NCBI GenBank assembly: GCA_026724425.1
Contig: JAIUCV010000084.1
Span: 620,001-684,000, forward strand
DNA length: 64,000 nucleotides
Direction of reading: 5' to 3'
From: Erythrophleum ivorense
Taxonomy: Eukaryota; Streptophyta; Magnoliopsida; Fabales; Fabaceae
A program made the translations under genes and the position numbers. The stretch's first letter is position 1. Each line of letters opens with the position of its first letter. The notes beneath the pieces are model-generated. The model was given only the letters and a program-made list of their open reading frames with translations. It had not been told where the DNA came from and did no database searches. Below are positions 1-10,359 of the stretch, one piece after another.

Positions 1-1328
1 GTTTTATGGGACACTTGAAGGGAAAGGCTAAAAACCTTGCAAAAGTTGAGGGATCCATCGTACAAGGAAGTTTGACAGAGGAAACATCTAACTTCGCGTC
101 TTACTATTTTAGTCCAAACGTAAGAACGAGAAGAACAGCGACGAGACGATACGATGATGGAGGCGTTGCACCTGTTTATAGGCATGTTGTCCCAATCATC
201 TTCAAAGAAATAGGCAGACTTGCTGGAAAGTTGAAGGAAAAATCGTGGGACCATGAAGATTTGAGTGCGGCTCACAAATACATATTGCGTAATCTGGATG
301 AAGTGCACCAATTTGAGAGGTAACGTAATTTGATCATATGTATATATATATATTTGTATATATATATATACATATATATAACTCGAGATTTTTGTGCAGC
401 ATATTTGATAATCTGATGCGCCAGGAATACCCTGATTTACAAGAGCATGAGTATGAGTTTCTTAAAGAACGTGACTTAGCTGGATGGTTAAAATTATATG
501 TAAGTGCTATTCAATTTAGTGATATATATATATATATAAACTAAAACCTAACACTATATATAATTAATGTGTGTGATTGTACCATTTGTTTTTATATAGG
601 TGAGAAACGGCTATCATCGGGGACAAATACCGTTGTGGCTGCATGAGATTGTGAACTCTCCAATAGGAAAGATCACTACAGCACCAATGTATTGTACCCG
701 CGGGTACATTTTCCATACGTACAAGCATGGCATGAGGAAGTCGACCGCAAATTATGGTATTCATGTCCCGGGCAAAACAAAATTCTATGGAGTTTTGCAA
801 GAGATCATCGAGGTCACATACCCAGGAATCATCAACTTGAAATGTATTATGTTTAAATGTGATTGGTATGATCCGACACCAGGTCGAGGTGTTCGCATAA
901 ATGAGACGGTAGGTGTCACCGATGTAAATGCAAACCGTAAATATTCCAAGTTCGAACCCTTCATCCTTGCATCGCAGGCAGAGCAAGTGTGTTTCATTCC
1001 TTATCCTCGACTCAGGCAAAGACGGGAGACTTGGTTATCGGTCATAAAGGTCAATCCAAGAGGTTATGTATTTGGTTTAGACGATGAAGTGGCCATGCAG
1101 CATGACAGAGTTGCAGAAGTTTCAAACCCGATCAAATCCACTGAATATATCATACATGTTGACCCCGAGAACAGAGAAGTTGAAGACATCGTTGACGATT
1201 CAAGTGAAGATGGAGAAGCCGATGAATTCGAAGAGTCTGCGACGGATGAAGAAGAACGGGAGCACAGTGAAAACTCTTACGTATCTGAAAAAGACGATGA
1301 AAATGACGATGAAAATGACTTTGATTAA
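1..1328 (+). CDS. CACTA (En/Spm) TNP2-type transposase, 3' exons (partial)
   Basis: This is the C-terminal part of a CACTA transposase gene that enters from outside the window. I read three exons, about 1-319, 400-499 and 600-1328, with GT-AG introns; joining them gives an uninterrupted frame to a TAA at 1326-1328. The first exon resembles the end of the DUF4218 region (VEGSIVQGSL, then HKYILRNLDEVHQF). The last exon matches the DUF4216 pattern (FYGVLQEIIEV, FKCDWYD, ASQAEQVCFIPY) followed by a very acidic tail. The first intron carries a TA microsatellite at about 337-380. TNP2 proteins catalyse excision and integration in the nucleus, but the catalytic part lies outside the window, so activity cannot be judged. 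The truncated TNPA-like gene at 2640-4428 probably belongs to the same element. Confidence 0.7.
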
Positions 1329-1390
1329 TTTTGAGGTTTTTCTTTGTATTTTAAGTTGTTTGTATTGTGAATTGTGATGAATTTGTATTT

Positions 1391-1743
1391 CCGTCGCGAA
1401 ATTATCATTGTCACTTGATGACGGCGCTTCTGTTCACCGTACACTCTTCCACCGACTTTCTAAGAAACCCCAATTCCTCTCCTTTTTCTTCGATTTTTCG
1501 CCGTCATCAGCTTTCATCACTAAATCACAAACCCGAGCTTCCGCTGCTTCAACCACTCTAGCCCTTTCTTCAAGTGGTTGAAGCAGCTGAAGCTCGGGTT
1601 TGTGATTTGGTGATGAAAGCTGATGAATTTAAGAGGCAAATCGAAGGAAAAGGAGAGGAATTGGGGTTTCTTAGGAAGTCGGTGGAAGAGTGTACGGTGA
1701 ACAGAAGCGCCGTCATCAAGTGACAATGATAATTTCGCGACGG
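1391..1743. repeat. Inverted duplication of a coding-like fragment (hairpin, ~170-bp arms)
   Basis: The left arm (about 1391-1557) and right arm (about 1573-1743) are near-perfect reverse complements with a loop of about 15 bases. The right arm has a small insertion of about 20-25 bases relative to the left. The outer ends read CCGTCGCGAAATTAT and its complement, so they blend into the GCGACGG repeats that follow. Read on plus, the right arm is open for 49 codons ending in TGA, with a charged, coiled-coil-like composition (ADEFKRQIEGKGEELGFLRK). I do not recognise the parent gene. The arrangement suggests a captured gene fragment duplicated head to head inside the CACTA element. Confidence 0.75.
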
Positions 1744-1970
1744 AATTGCGATAGATTATGCAATTTTGCGATGGAATTACGATGGAATATAATTTTTTTG
1801 GTTTCCATCGCAATTCCATCGCAAAATTGCGATGGAATATAATTTTTTTTGGTTTCCATCGCAATTCCGTCGCAAAATTGCGATGGAATTGCGATGGAAT
1901 ATAATTTTTTTTAGTTTCCATCGCAATTCCGTCGCAAAATTGCGATGGAATTGCGATGGAAACCAAAAAA
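1744..1970. repeat. Tandem copies of a self-complementary GCGATGGAATTGCGATGG-type repeat
   Basis: At least three units of roughly 60 bp alternate GGTTTCCATCGCAATTCC, GTCGCAAAATTGCGATGG and an AATATAATTTTTTTT spacer. Each unit is itself nearly palindromic. Such short repeats on both strands resemble the subterminal repeats that CACTA TNPA proteins bind. They lie between the two genes here, so they may be an internal regulatory block or the remains of an element end. Confidence 0.65.
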
Positions 1971-2309
1971 ATTTATCGTTTTAGGGTTTAGGGTTTCATT
2001 TTGTTTCGTATAACAAGGGCTTTGGGTAATATAATCTTATTTTGTACTGTATAATTGAATCCAAAAAGCTTTTTACTAAAAAAAATAGGTTTCTCTTGAA
2101 CTCCGTACATATCAAGCTCATTGAAGCTTACGACGTATATAACATTACAAACGGTTTTGTTGAAACATCGACCATATATATATATATATGTATGAATGTT
2201 CAATATCTATAGGAATATTCAAATTCATCTACTTATAAGCATATATATTCATTATCTACAAACCCTAAACCCTCCGTAGTAAAATCCCTAAACCGTAAAC
2301 CCTAAACAA
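1971..2309. other. AT-rich spacer bounded by oppositely oriented telobox motifs
   Basis: No gene is seen. TTTAGGGTTTAGGGTTT lies at about 1979-1995 and the complementary form, AAACCCTAAACCCT, at about 2263-2306. Between them is AT-rich DNA with a short TA run near 2176-2190. The motifs are too short and isolated to be telomeric arrays. Confidence 0.5.
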
Positions 2310-2612
2310 GTTTCCCTCGCAATTCCGTCGCAACTTTGCGACAAAATTGCGATGGAATGTTCAAACCCCGTCGCAAAGCCGTCGCAAATTTGCGATGGAA
2401 TTGCGACGGAAATGCCCCGTGCCATCGCAATTCCGTCGCAATAATTAAGGCTTCCATTTTAATTTGCGAGAGAATTGCGACGGAAATGCCCCGTGCCATC
2501 GCAATTCCGTCGCAATAATTAGGGCTTCCATCTTGCGACGGAATTGCGATGGAACGGGGCATTTCCGTCGCAATTCCCTCGCAAATTTGCGAGGGAATTG
2601 CGACGGAATATA
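2310..2612. repeat. Second block of GCGACGGAATTGCGATGG-type repeats
   Basis: About ten copies of the TTGCGACGGAATTGCGATGG theme occur on both strands. They include a direct duplication of about 90 bp (GACGGAAATGCCCCGTGCC at about 2407 and 2479). It is the same family as 1744-1970. It sits directly upstream of the leader of the TNPA-like gene and could be its promoter-proximal binding block. Confidence 0.6.
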
Positions 2613-2639
2613 TTTTCTATATATGTACCCGCACCGGTT

Positions 2640-4428
2640 TGAGCTTCGCTCAAACCACCACCCCCCCCCCCACCCCACAAAAAACGCCGACCCGATCGCA
2701 GAGCCCTCCCTGTCGCCGCCGTTTTCTTCTGGGTTTCGCGCCGCCGCCGGACTCGTTTCTTCTTCCCCGCGCATCCGTTCTTCTTCCCGACGCCCCTTCC
2801 GATCGCCGCAGAGCCCTCCCGATCGCCGCCGCCGTTTTCTTCTGGGTTTCGCGCCGCCGCCGTCTCCCTCCTCTTCCCAGCGCCGCCGCTCTTCCCCGCG
2901 CCTCCGCGCCGCCGCTGTCTCCCTCCTCTTCCCCGCGCCTCCGCTCTTCCCCGCGCCTCTGCGCCTCCGCGCCGCCGCCGTCTCCCTCCTCTTCCCCGCG
3001 CCTCCGCTCTTCCCCGCGCCTCCTCTTCCCCGCGCCGCCGCCGTCTCCCTCCTCCTCCGCACCGGTTTTTTCTAGGTATTATTTGTTAGATGATTAAATT
3101 ATTTAAATGATTAGTTTAGTTATGTGATTAAATTAGGTGTGCGATTATTAGTTAGAGGATTTTTAGATTTTGGTTAGAGGATTTTTAGTTAGAGGATTTT
3201 TAGTTAAAATATTATGGAGTTAAAATATTTTGGAGTTAAAATTAAGTGTGCGATTTTTAGTTAGAGGATTTTTAGTTAAAATCCTTTAGTTAGAGGATTT
3301 TTTGTTTTTGAATTTTTGGTTTTTGATTTTTAGGTTTTGGTTTTTGAATTTTTGGTTTGTGATTTTGTTGTAGATTTTAGTTTTCAGAAAAATTTGATTT
3401 GTGTTTTTTTGAGTTTTTAGTTTTTTGGTCTAATATAAAATATGCAAATTATTATTTTCAAATTATTATTTTTGGTTTCTAATTATTTTTGTTACTTCTA
3501 ATTTTATGTTTTTAATTATTGTAAATCATTAAATTATTGTTATTAGATGATTAAATTATTTAAATGATTAGTTTAGTTATGTGATTAAATTATTTTGTGA
3601 TTATTAGTTGGTTATGTGATTAAATTAGTTAGATGATTTTTAGTTTTTGAATTTTTGGTTTTTGATTTCTAGATTTTGGTTTTTGAATTTTTGGTTTTTG
3701 ATTTTGTTGTAGATTTTAGTTTTCTGAAAAACATGATTGGTGTTTTTTATAGTTTTTAGTTTTTTGGTATAATATAAAAAATGCGAATTATTATTTTAAG
3801 TTTCAAATTATTTTTGTTACTTCTAATTTTATCTTTTTAATTTGTTGCAGATAGATCAAGAAAACAGTTACAGAGAGTTTCTGAATCGGAGTGGATCCGA
3901 GGGTTCCGGCGGATCCGGGGGTAGGGGCGGATCCGGGGGTCAGGGAGGAACCCCCCGTGTTGGTTTCCGGGCCCACAGCAGTCGGCATGGAGGTTCCGGG
4001 GGTTCTGGGGCCCGAACTAGTAGTTCCCATGGTTCTACGGGACAGGAGCAGCACCAGCCGACACGGTCTCGGTCTCCGTCCCCACCTCGTCCTTCAGCCC
4101 AAATTGAGGCCGCGGTTGAGGGCGGTAGAGCCTCATTTTATGCGGCTATTCGGGATATTTTGGATGAGCCCGGTCATGAGCTCCTCCCTCGTCTTCATCC
4201 ACACCGCCCACCGAGAACATTTTGGTATATTTTTTTTAATTTTTGTTAGTTTTTGTTTTATTTTATATTGTATATTTTATAACGTTAAAGTGTATTGTTT
4301 TCTTTTTCAGGTTCACTCATGATTCATCCGTCGCCTCAGCAGTTACGGAAATCTTTGAAAAAGATTACCAAGATGCTTTTGGCCGGTGGAAGGATGTGAA
4401 GGAATCCGCTCTCCAACGCTGGTTTTGA
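2640..4428 (+). pseudogene. TNPA-like CACTA gene (Ptta/En/Spm type), 5' part, truncated
   Basis: The probable leader exon (about 2640-3073) is a C/T-rich array of CCGCCGCCGTCTCCCTCCTC-like repeats. A T-rich intron follows, with GT at about 3074 and TTGTTGCAG ending at 3849. The coding exon 3850-4223 starts ATAGATCAAGAAAAC; an original ATG may have become ATA. It is rich in Gly, Ser and Arg (GSGGSGGRGGSGGQGG, then TRSRSPSPPRPS). A second intron leads to an exon from 4311 (FTHDSSVASAVTEIFEKDYQ, ending SALQRWF), the start of the conserved TNPA-type region. The frame stops at 4426-4428, where sequence of retrotransposon X begins, so the DNA-binding region is lost. Confidence 0.55.
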
Positions 4429-4449
4429 GGTTGCTATGGCTGTGGGAGC

Positions 4450-4707
4450 ATGGAGCATAGAGTTGCAGCATGTCCCAAGAGGGAGGCATCCAGGGATGCC
4501 AAGGTGTGTTTCTACTGCAGGGAGTCGGGGCATATCAGGCCGATGTGTCCCAAGTTGCAGCATATGTCAGTGGCGTCAGTTCAGCCATTGGCGATTCAGC
4601 CAGTGTCTCAGATCGCAGCGGTGCAGCCGTTGGGTCAGATTGGAGCAGCGCCGCGGGTGTACTCTTCGGCAGCGGTGGCCAGACGAGTCAGTCCGGCCAG
4701 ATCACAG
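4450..4707 (+). pseudogene. gag: gag C-terminus of X with CCHC zinc knuckle
   Basis: The sequence enters gag abruptly at about 4450 (RVAACPKREASRDAK) and gives a CCHC knuckle, CFYCRESGHIRPMC, that would bind nucleic acid in the particle. A Q/A/V-rich tail leads to SQSGQIT at 4707, the splice donor. Relative to element W one G is missing near 4675 (GCAGCGGTGGCC against GCCGAGGTGGGCC), so the knuckle and the SQSGQIT end lie in different frames. Everything upstream of the knuckle is absent, replaced by the CACTA gene. Confidence 0.75.
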
Positions 4708-4822
4708 GTAAAATTTCGGATTCAGACTTGTAAATTCTTAGTGGTACAATTTTGGTGTTGTCTGTTTCTTTTGTTCTACTGTGATAGATTTAGGGGTTCT
4801 CAACACTTGTGGAATTGTGTAG
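4708..4822 (+). other. Intron at the gag-protease junction of X (115 bp)
   Basis: The donor is CAG|GTAAAATT and the acceptor GAATTGTGTAG|GG. The interior is T-rich with a branch-like CTACTGTGATAG. Joining the exons makes SQSGQIT run straight into GTLLVGGVESHVLFDS, a contiguous gag-protease junction as in other plant gypsy polyproteins. Unspliced, the gag frame gains about eight residues (GKISDSDL) and stops. The matching intron of W is 113 bp. Lengths that differ modulo 3 argue that this is spliced rather than translated. Confidence 0.75.
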
Positions 4823-6990
4823 GGACCTTGTTAGTGGGCGGTGTAGAGTCTCACGTTTTGTTTGACTCGAGAGCATCTAACTGCTTCATTACTCCATAGT
4901 GTGCCGAGAGCATCTAACTGCTTCATTACTCCATAGTGTGCCGAGAGCAGAGGCATCCAGAGTAGCGCTGGTGAGCGTGCAGGCATGGTCAAGGTGGCTG
5001 GTGGAGGATTCCTGGTTACTTCAGGCCGTGCTAGAGCAGTTGATGTGCAGATTGCAGGGCAGTCTATGCCAGAAGACTTAGTCATCAGTCCGGTGGAGCT
5101 GTATGACGTGATTTTGGGGATTGACTGGTTATCTTTTTACCAGGTTCATCTGGATTGTTACAGAGGCAGAGTAGTGTTTGAGCGGGATGCAGGGAAGTTG
5201 GTTTATCAGGGAGTGAGACCAACTTCAGGGAGTCTTGTGATCTCGGCTATTCAGGCTGAGCAGATGTTAGAGCGAGGCTGTGAGGCCTATTTGGCGACGA
5301 TCACTATGACAGAGTCCAGTGGTGAGGTGGCTTTGGGGGATATTCAGGTTGTCCAGGAGTTTGAGGATTTCTTTCGGTCGCTGAAAGGATTTCCACCATC
5401 TCGGTCATATCCTTTCACGATTGAGTTAGAGCCGGGGACAGCTCCGATATCGAAGACACCTTACAGGATGGCGCCAGCAGAGTTGGCAGAGCTGAAGAAG
5501 CAGCTAGGGGACCTTTTGAGCAAAGGGTTCATTCGGCCGAGTGTTTCACCGTGGGGAGCACCGGTGTTGTTTGTAAAGAAGAAGGATGGCAGTTTCCGGT
5601 TGTGCATCGATTACCGGGGACTTAACTGAGTCACAGTGAAGAACAGGTACCCACTCCCGAGGATTGATGAGTTGTTGGATCATTTAAGGGGTGCTACTTG
5701 GTTCTCCAAGATTGACTTGGCATCGAGATATCATCAGATTCCGATAGATGAGGCATATGTTCGCAAGACGGCGTTCAGGAAGAGGAATGGGCATTTCGAG
5801 TTTGTGGTCATGCCTTTTGGTTTGACTAATGCGCCGGCAGCTTTTATGAGGTTGATGAACGACGTGTTCAGGGAGTTTTTGGATGTGTTCGTTATCATCT
5901 TCATCGATGACATTTTGGTGTATTCGAGGAGTCCATAGGAGCATACGACTCATTTGAGGCTAGTTCTGGAGAAGCTTCGTGAGCAGAAGCTGTTTGCTAA
6001 GTTGAGCAAGTGCAGCTTTTGGCAGAGAAATATGGGATTTCTTGGCCATATTGTTTCTGCAGAGGGAGTTTCTGTGGATCCGGCTAAGATTGAGACTATC
6101 AGAGATTGGCCTAGACCGAGTAGTGCTACCGAGATCAGGAGTTTTATGGGTTTAGCAGGCTACTACAGGAGGTTCGTCAGGGATTTTGCGAGTATGTCTC
6201 AGCCGATGACGAGGTTGACTGGCAAGGATGTGCCGTTTGTTTGGTCGCAGGAGTGCGAGGAGAGCTTTGGGAAGCTCAAGGAGATGTTGACTAGTACACA
6301 TGTTTTGGCATTACCCGATCCGGGGAAGCCTTATCTAGTGTATACAGACGCTTCAGGAGTTGGTCTGGGTTGTGTCTTGATGCAGGAGGGCAGAGTGATT
6401 GCGTATGCTTCGAGGCAGTGAGCGTAACCGCCCTACACATGATCTTGAGTTGGGAGCGGTGGTCTTTGCGCTCAAGATCTGGAGGTCTTATCTCTGTGGT
6501 GGTGCAATGCAGATCTTTACAGATCATAAGAGTTTGCAGCACATCTTTACTTAGCCTTTGCTGAATGCGAGGCAGACGCGTTGGGTGGAGTTTCTGGCAA
6601 ACTATGATCTGGATATTGTCTATCATCCGGGCAAGGCCAACTTGGTGGCAGATGCGTTGAATCGACGGAGAGTTGATTCAGCTAGAAAGCAGGATGTAGA
6701 GGCTTTGGTCAGCGAGATTAGTACATTGCGTATTTGTGCTATTTCAGAGGAGCCTATGGGTTTGGAGGCAGCTGATCAGGCAGACTTACTCAGTAGGATC
6801 AGAGTGGCTCAGCAGGGTGATCAGGGTTTGATTGATTCATCGTGGGCAGCTGGTTCTGAGTATCAGGTCTCGGCGAATGGGACTATTTGTTCGTGGGCGG
6901 GTTTGTGTACCCAAGGTTGAGGAGTTGAGACAGGAGATCATGAGGGAGGCTCATGCGAGCAAGTTCTCGATTCATCTGGGTGCGACCAAG
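4823..6990 (+). pseudogene. pol: Protease, reverse transcriptase and RNase H of X, first copy (decayed)
   Basis: The protease motif is LFDSRAS; the DSG/DTG active-site Gly has become Arg, and a 37-bp duplication brings in a stop. RT follows with VLFVKKKDGSFRLCIDYRG, MPFGLTNAPAAFM and the catalytic FIDD of VIIFIDDILVYS. RNase H has YTDASGVGLG. Visible breaks are TGA after YRGLN (5627-5629), TAG after VYSRSP (5936-5938), a lost stretch after AYASRQ (6418-6420) and TAG in place of Gln before PLLNA. The segment from 5222 is duplicated downstream with the same lesions. A functional product is not possible. Confidence 0.85.
4869..4942 (+). repeat. 37-bp tandem duplication in the protease region
   Basis: Two exact adjacent copies (4869-4905 and 4906-4942), each beginning GAGAGCATCTAACTGCTTC, are followed by a third partial GAGAGCA. 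The duplication breaks the protease frame of X. Element W has only one copy. Confidence 0.9.
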
Positions 6991-8757
6991 ACTTCAGGGA
7001 GTCTTATGATCTCGGCTATTCAGGCTGAGCAGATGTTAGAGCGAGGCTGTGAGGCCTATTTGGCGACGATCACTATGACAGAGTCCAGTGGTGAGGCGGC
7101 TTTGGGGGATATTCAGGTTGTCCAGGAGTTTGAGGATGTCTTTCGGTCGCTGAAGGGATTTCCACCTTCTCGGTCATATCATTTCACGATTGAGTTAGAG
7201 CCGGGGACAGCTCCGATATCGAAGACACCTTACAGGATGGCGCCAGCAGAGTTGGCAGAGCTGAAGAAGCAGCTAGGGGACCTTTTGAGCAAAGGGTTCA
7301 TTCGGCCGAGTGTTTCACCGTGGGAGCACCGGTGTTGTTTGTAAAGAAGAAGGATGGCAGTTTCCGGTTGTGCATCGATTACCGGGGACTTAACTGAGTC
7401 ACAGTGAAGAACAAGTACCCACTCCCGAGGATTGATGAGTTGTTGGATCAGTTAAGGGGTGCTACTTGGTTCTCCAAGATTGACTTGGCATCGAGATATC
7501 ATCAGATTCCGATAGATGAGGCATATGTTCGCAAGACGGCGTTCAGGAAGAGGTATGGGCATTTCGAGTTTGTGGTCATGCCTTTTGGTTTGACTAATGC
7601 GCCGGCAGCTTTTATGAAGTTGATGAACGACGTGTTCAGGGAGTTTTTGGATGTGTTCGTTATCATCTTCATCGATGACATTTTGGTGTATTCGAGGAGT
7701 CCATAGGAGCATACGACTCATTTGAGGCTAGTTCTGGAGAAGCTTCGTGAGCAGAAGCTATTTGCTAAGTTGAGCAAGTGCAGCTTTTGGCAGAGAAATA
7801 TGGGATTTCTTGGCCATATTGTTTCTGCAGAGGGAGTTTCTGTGGATCCGGCTAAGATTGAGACTATCAGAGATTGGCCTAGACCGAGTAGTGCTACCGA
7901 GATCAGGAGTTTTATGGGTTTAGCAGGCTACTACAGGAGGTTCGTCAGGGGTTTTGCGAGTATGTCTCAGCCGATGACGAGGTTGACTGGCAAGGATGTG
8001 CCGTTTGTTTGGTCGCAGGAGTGCGAGGAGAGCTTTGGGAAGCTCAAGGAGATGTTGACTAGTACACATGTTTTGGCATTACCCGATCCGGGGAAGCCTT
8101 ATCTAGTGTATACAGACGCTTCAGGAGTTGGTCTGGGTTGTGTCTTGATGCAGGAGGGCAGAGTGATTGCGTATGCTTCGAGGCAGTGAGCGTAACCGCC
8201 CTACACATGATCTTGAGTTGGGAGCGGTGGTCTTTGCGCTCAAGATCTGGAGGTCTTATCTCTGTGGTGGTGCAGTGCAGATCTTTACAGATCATAAGAG
8301 TTTGCAGCACATCTTTACTTAGCCATTGCTGAATGCGAGGCAGACGCGTTGGGTGGAGTTTCTGGCAAACTATGATCTGGATATTGTCTATCATCCGGGC
8401 AAGGCCAACTTGGTGGCAGATGCGTTGAGTCGACGGAGAGTTGATTCAGCTAGAAAGCAGGATGTAGAGGCTTTGGTCAGCGAGATTAGTACATTGCGTA
8501 TTTGTGCTATTTCAGAGGAGCCTTTGGGTTTGGAGGCAGCTGATCAGGCAGACTTACTCAGTAGGATCAGAGTGGCTCAGCAGGGTGATCAGGGTTTGAT
8601 TGATGCATCGTGGGCAGCTGGTTCTGAGTATCAGGTCTCGGCGAATGGGACTATTTGTTCGTGGGCGGGTTTGTGTACCCAAGGTTGAGGAGTTGAGACA
8701 GGAGATCATGAGGGAGGCTCATGCGAGCAAGTTCTCGATTCATCCGGGTGCGACCAA
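5222..8757 (+). repeat. Direct tandem duplication of ~1.77 kb covering RT and RNase H of X
   Basis: 5222-6990 is repeated at 6991-8757 at more than 98% identity by eye. The offset is 1769, becoming 1768 after one base is lost near 7322. The junction at about 6985-6992 (TGCGACCAAG|ACTTCAGGGA) joins integrase-proximal sequence back to the end of protease; both parents carry GACCAA there. Both copies share the same TGA, TAG and frame-breaking lesions, so the duplication is younger than the inactivation. Confidence 0.92.
6991..8757 (+). pseudogene. pol: Reverse transcriptase-RNase H of X, second copy
   Basis: This is a near copy of 5222-6990. It keeps the FIDD motif, the TGA after YRGLN (about 7395-7397) and the TAG after VYSRSP (7704-7706). 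It adds its own one-base deletion at about 7322 (GTGGGAGCACC), which shifts the frame before the RT core. It runs on into GATKMYSDRKWYYQWVG, the start of the integrase zinc finger, so this copy is joined to the downstream part of the element. Confidence 0.85.
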
Positions 8758-9875
8758 GATGTACAGTGACCGCAAATGGTATTATCAGTGGGTCGGGATG
8801 AAGAGAGATGTGGCAGATTGGGTTGCGAGGTGCAACACGTGTTCTTTGGTCAAGGTAGAGCATCAGGTTCCAGGTGGGATATGATCACGATGGATTTTGT
8901 TGTGGAATTACCTATCTCACGGACGTTTGATGCGATTTGGGTCATTGTGGATCGTTTGACCAAGTCCGCACATTTCTTGGCCATCAAGAAGACAAATGGA
9001 GCTGCTGTTTTGGCTAAGAAGTTTGTGCGAGAGATTGTGAAGCTGCATGGAGTGCCAGCCAGTATTGTGTCGGATAGAGATCTGAGATTTGCCTCAGATT
9101 TTTAGAGGGCATTTCAGACTGAGATGGGCACTAAGGTGCATATGAGTACAACTTATCATCTACAGTCAGACGGCAGTCAGAGAGGACTATCCAGACTTTG
9201 GAGGATCTGCTGAGGATGTGTGTGTTGGATTGGGGTGGCCATTGGGCTGATCATCTGTGTTTGGCAGAGTTTGCCTTCAATAACAGTTTTAAGTCTACAT
9301 ATGGCATGGCTTCTTATGAGGCTTTGTATGGGAGGCCATGCAGGACACCTTTATTATGGACCCAAGTGGGGGAGCGCAGCATTTATGAAGCTACTTTTGT
9401 TCAGGAAACGACGGAGAAGGTCCGTGTCTTGAGGCTGAACATGAAGGAGGCTCAGGATAGACATAAGAGATACGCTGATAAGCGGAGGCGTGAGCTTGAG
9501 TTTCAGGTGGGAGATAGAGTGTATCTCAAGATGGCTATGTTGAGGGGCCCTAACAGGTCCATAGAAGAGAACAAGCTCAGTCCGCGTTTTATGGGTCCGT
9601 TTTCAGTGGTGGAGCGAGTTGGGCCAGTGGCGTATCGGTTGGACTTACCTCCGATCATGAGAGCCTTTCACAAGGTGTTTCATGTTTCGATTTTGAGGAA
9701 GTGCATTCATCCTTCAGAGGAGTTAGTGGCTGAGATTCCAGAGGATCTTCAGCTAGATATGACGGTTCTAGCAGTTCCTGTGAGGATTCTCGAGAGAGAA
9801 GTCAAGGTTCTGCGGAACAAAAGGGTGCCGTTGCTGAGAGTCTTGTGGGCCTGTAGCGGTACAGAGGAGCAGAAT
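8758..9875 (+). pseudogene. Integrase and chromodomain-like C-terminus of X (broken)
   Basis: The end of the H2C2 zinc finger is seen (WVARCNTC). About 40 bp are then missing between VPGG and WDMITMDF relative to W. The integrase core has TMDFVVELP (first Asp) and IVSDRD (second Asp). A stop follows at about 9103-9105 (TAG for the Trp codon of W), and a frame error destroys the TDGQSER Glu region near 9170. From 9198 the frame is open: LEDLLRMC, YEALYGRPCRTPL, GPNRSIEENKLSPRFMGPF, then VRILEREVKVLRNKRVPL. It ends at CSGTEEQ where Y is inserted. Confidence 0.85.
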
Positions 9876-10359
9876 TGTAACATCCGTAAACCTGAAGTGC
9901 TGTTTTGGAAGTGGTGTCGGACGACACCAAGTGATCGGGAGTAGTTGCATATACTCTATATGGTGTGAATCTCGGGTTGACTGTGCATGTTCTTGTTTGA
10001 TTGTTGTGCAGTCGAGCTAAAGGTTCAAGCATTGTGTAGAAAAATTTGTAAAACGACTTCTGGTTAGTTGGTGTCGAGCGACACCGGTTTGGGAATCGAT
10101 TTCCGATTTAAATCGATTGTTGTTCGGTTTTGTTGGTTTGGTCGAGTAGTGTCGACCGACACAAGTGAAGGTGTCGCTCGACACCGGTTATTGTGAATCA
10201 AGTCGGTTCGATTTAAGTCGCTGGTTTTGGTTGGTTTAGGGAAGGAAACCCTATTTCTCGATTTAAAAGAGGTGCAGCCGCGAGTTGACGCTCAATTTTT
10301 CGAGGTTGGAGTTTCCAGAGAGAAAAGAGGTGATTTTGGGAGAATTTCGGAAACACTGT

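Noticed and set aside
2260..2310. Interstitial telomere array
   Set aside because: Only two or three imperfect CCCTAAA units; too short, and similar words occur in promoters and MITEs here.
2549..3097. Long Pro/Ser/Arg-rich open frames on both strands
   Set aside because: They arise from a C/T-rich tandem repeat with CCGCCG units that keeps several frames open. Position and composition fit an untranslated leader of the TNPA-like gene.
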